Below, piece after piece: positions 11,458 to 11,852 of a DNA stretch of 11,852 nt. The DNA is from Nitrososphaerota archaeon. Lineage in GTDB: Archaea; Thermoproteota; Nitrososphaeria; Nitrososphaerales; UBA57. The translations under genes were made by a program, and so were the position numbers. How positions within the stretch are numbered: position 1 is the first letter of the stretch; each line of letters begins with the position of its first letter. The notes beneath the pieces were generated by a model that saw nothing but the letters and a program-made list of their open reading frames with translations, was not told the DNA's origin and searched no databases. Location: the NCBI GenBank assembly GCA_016180375.1, contig JACPBJ010000018.1, positions 1 through 11,852 on the forward strand, given 5' to 3'.

Positions 11458-11852
11458 ATGGCAATAGCACCCGACACGGCAGTCATAGTAATCGCATTCC
11501 TTGCCCTCTGGGGAGCTTTGTACGCTATTGGGAAATATGGAAAACTTGACCAGAAAGGCTTCAAGATAAGGCCGTTCTATATGGTTTACAAGACCGCAAG
11601 AGTAGATGGCATTCTAGGAAGATTAGCCCAATCCAAAACCCTCTGGAAGGTCTTCGCCAATTTTAGCGTAGGATTGGGAGTCATACTCATGATAGCTGCG
11701 ATAGGATTCCTTGCAAACAACCTGTACAGCTATTTCTTCGTGAAGCAGAGCTTCTCCGAGGTTGCGATTCTCGTGCCTTTTGTAACGATAAGGAACACGG
11801 AGGTTCTCCTCTACTTCTTCCTCTCGCTTCCGATAATATTAGTTGTTCATGA
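11458..11852 (+). CDS. Site-2-protease-type M50 membrane metalloprotease, N-terminal part (cut by window edge)
   Basis: The first 131 residues are visible. A short hydrophobic segment (about 7-25) is followed by FYMVYKTARVDGILGRLAQS (40-59), a cytoplasmic region typical of archaeal site-2-protease-like proteins, then a second membrane helix (about 68-88), an extracytoplasmic stretch, and a third helix ending LPIILVVH at 124-131. The window stops at this His, the first residue of the expected HExxH zinc motif, so the key Glu and second His are not seen. Site-2 proteases cut membrane-bound regulatory proteins inside the bilayer. The assignment rests on this layout and on the LVVH ending. Confidence 0.7.
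   Translation, partial: MAIAPDTAVIVIAFLALWGALYAIGKYGKLDQKGFKIRPFYMVYKTARVDGILGRLAQSKTLWKVFANFSVGLGVILMIAAIGFLANNLYSYFFVKQSFSEVAILVPFVTIRNTEVLLYFFLSLPIILVVH

Noticed and set aside
1..11852. CRISPR array, rRNA operon, complete insertion sequence or prophage
   Set aside because: No regularly spaced repeats, rRNA-like sequence, terminal inverted repeats around a transposase, or phage structural genes were seen.

Overview
The window looks like chromosomal DNA from a TACK-type archaeon, most plausibly Thaumarchaeota/Nitrososphaerota or a close relative. The lineage is an inference from gene content: archaeal DnaG, archaeal Pelota, archaeal-type TrmI, a full-length archaeal tRNA-splicing endonuclease, an XPD-like helicase, a TRAM protein and VapBC. 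It is supported by a tRNA-Ser with introns and no encoded CCA, and by A/T-rich TATA boxes about 28-33 nt upstream of several start codons, the pattern of leaderless transcripts.

Layout. At 1-505 (minus) is the start of a zinc-ribbon/XPD-type helicase, cut by the window edge. About 0.55 kb without a convincing gene follows, ending in a near-perfect palindrome in front of a vapB-vapC pair (1074-1810). At 2010-2129 is a class II tRNA-Ser(GCU) that appears to carry two introns, one in the acceptor stem and one of 11 nt at the usual 37/38 site. A short unknown gene (2142-2372, minus) and trmI (2463-3236, minus) come next, with a divergent TRAM-domain gene (3307-3597).

From 3820 to 5868 lies a likely cobalamin-linked group: a BtuF-like binding protein without a signal peptide, a DUF71/Dph6-family PP-loop ATPase, and a convergent, overlapping 54-residue Cys-rich CWC protein that is easily missed. 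A DUF47/PhoU-like gene and endA form a tight minus-strand pair (6012-7231). A roughly 490-base gap (7232-7732) holds many hairpins and a possible structured RNA. The plus-strand row toprim - dnaG - pelota (7733-10445) is a compact operon linking archaeal DnaG (exosome-associated) with ribosome rescue. The right end carries a two-helix membrane protein, a transposase C-terminal remnant, cutA, and a divergent site-2-protease-type M50 membrane protease truncated at its active-site His.

The common theme is RNA and translation: tRNA splicing (endA), tRNA methylation (trmI), an unusual intron-bearing tRNA, RNA binding (TRAM), exosome-linked DnaG and Pelota. The small accessory part is VapBC, the transposase remnant and the gene-poor stretch. 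I found no CRISPR array, rRNA or complete insertion sequence.
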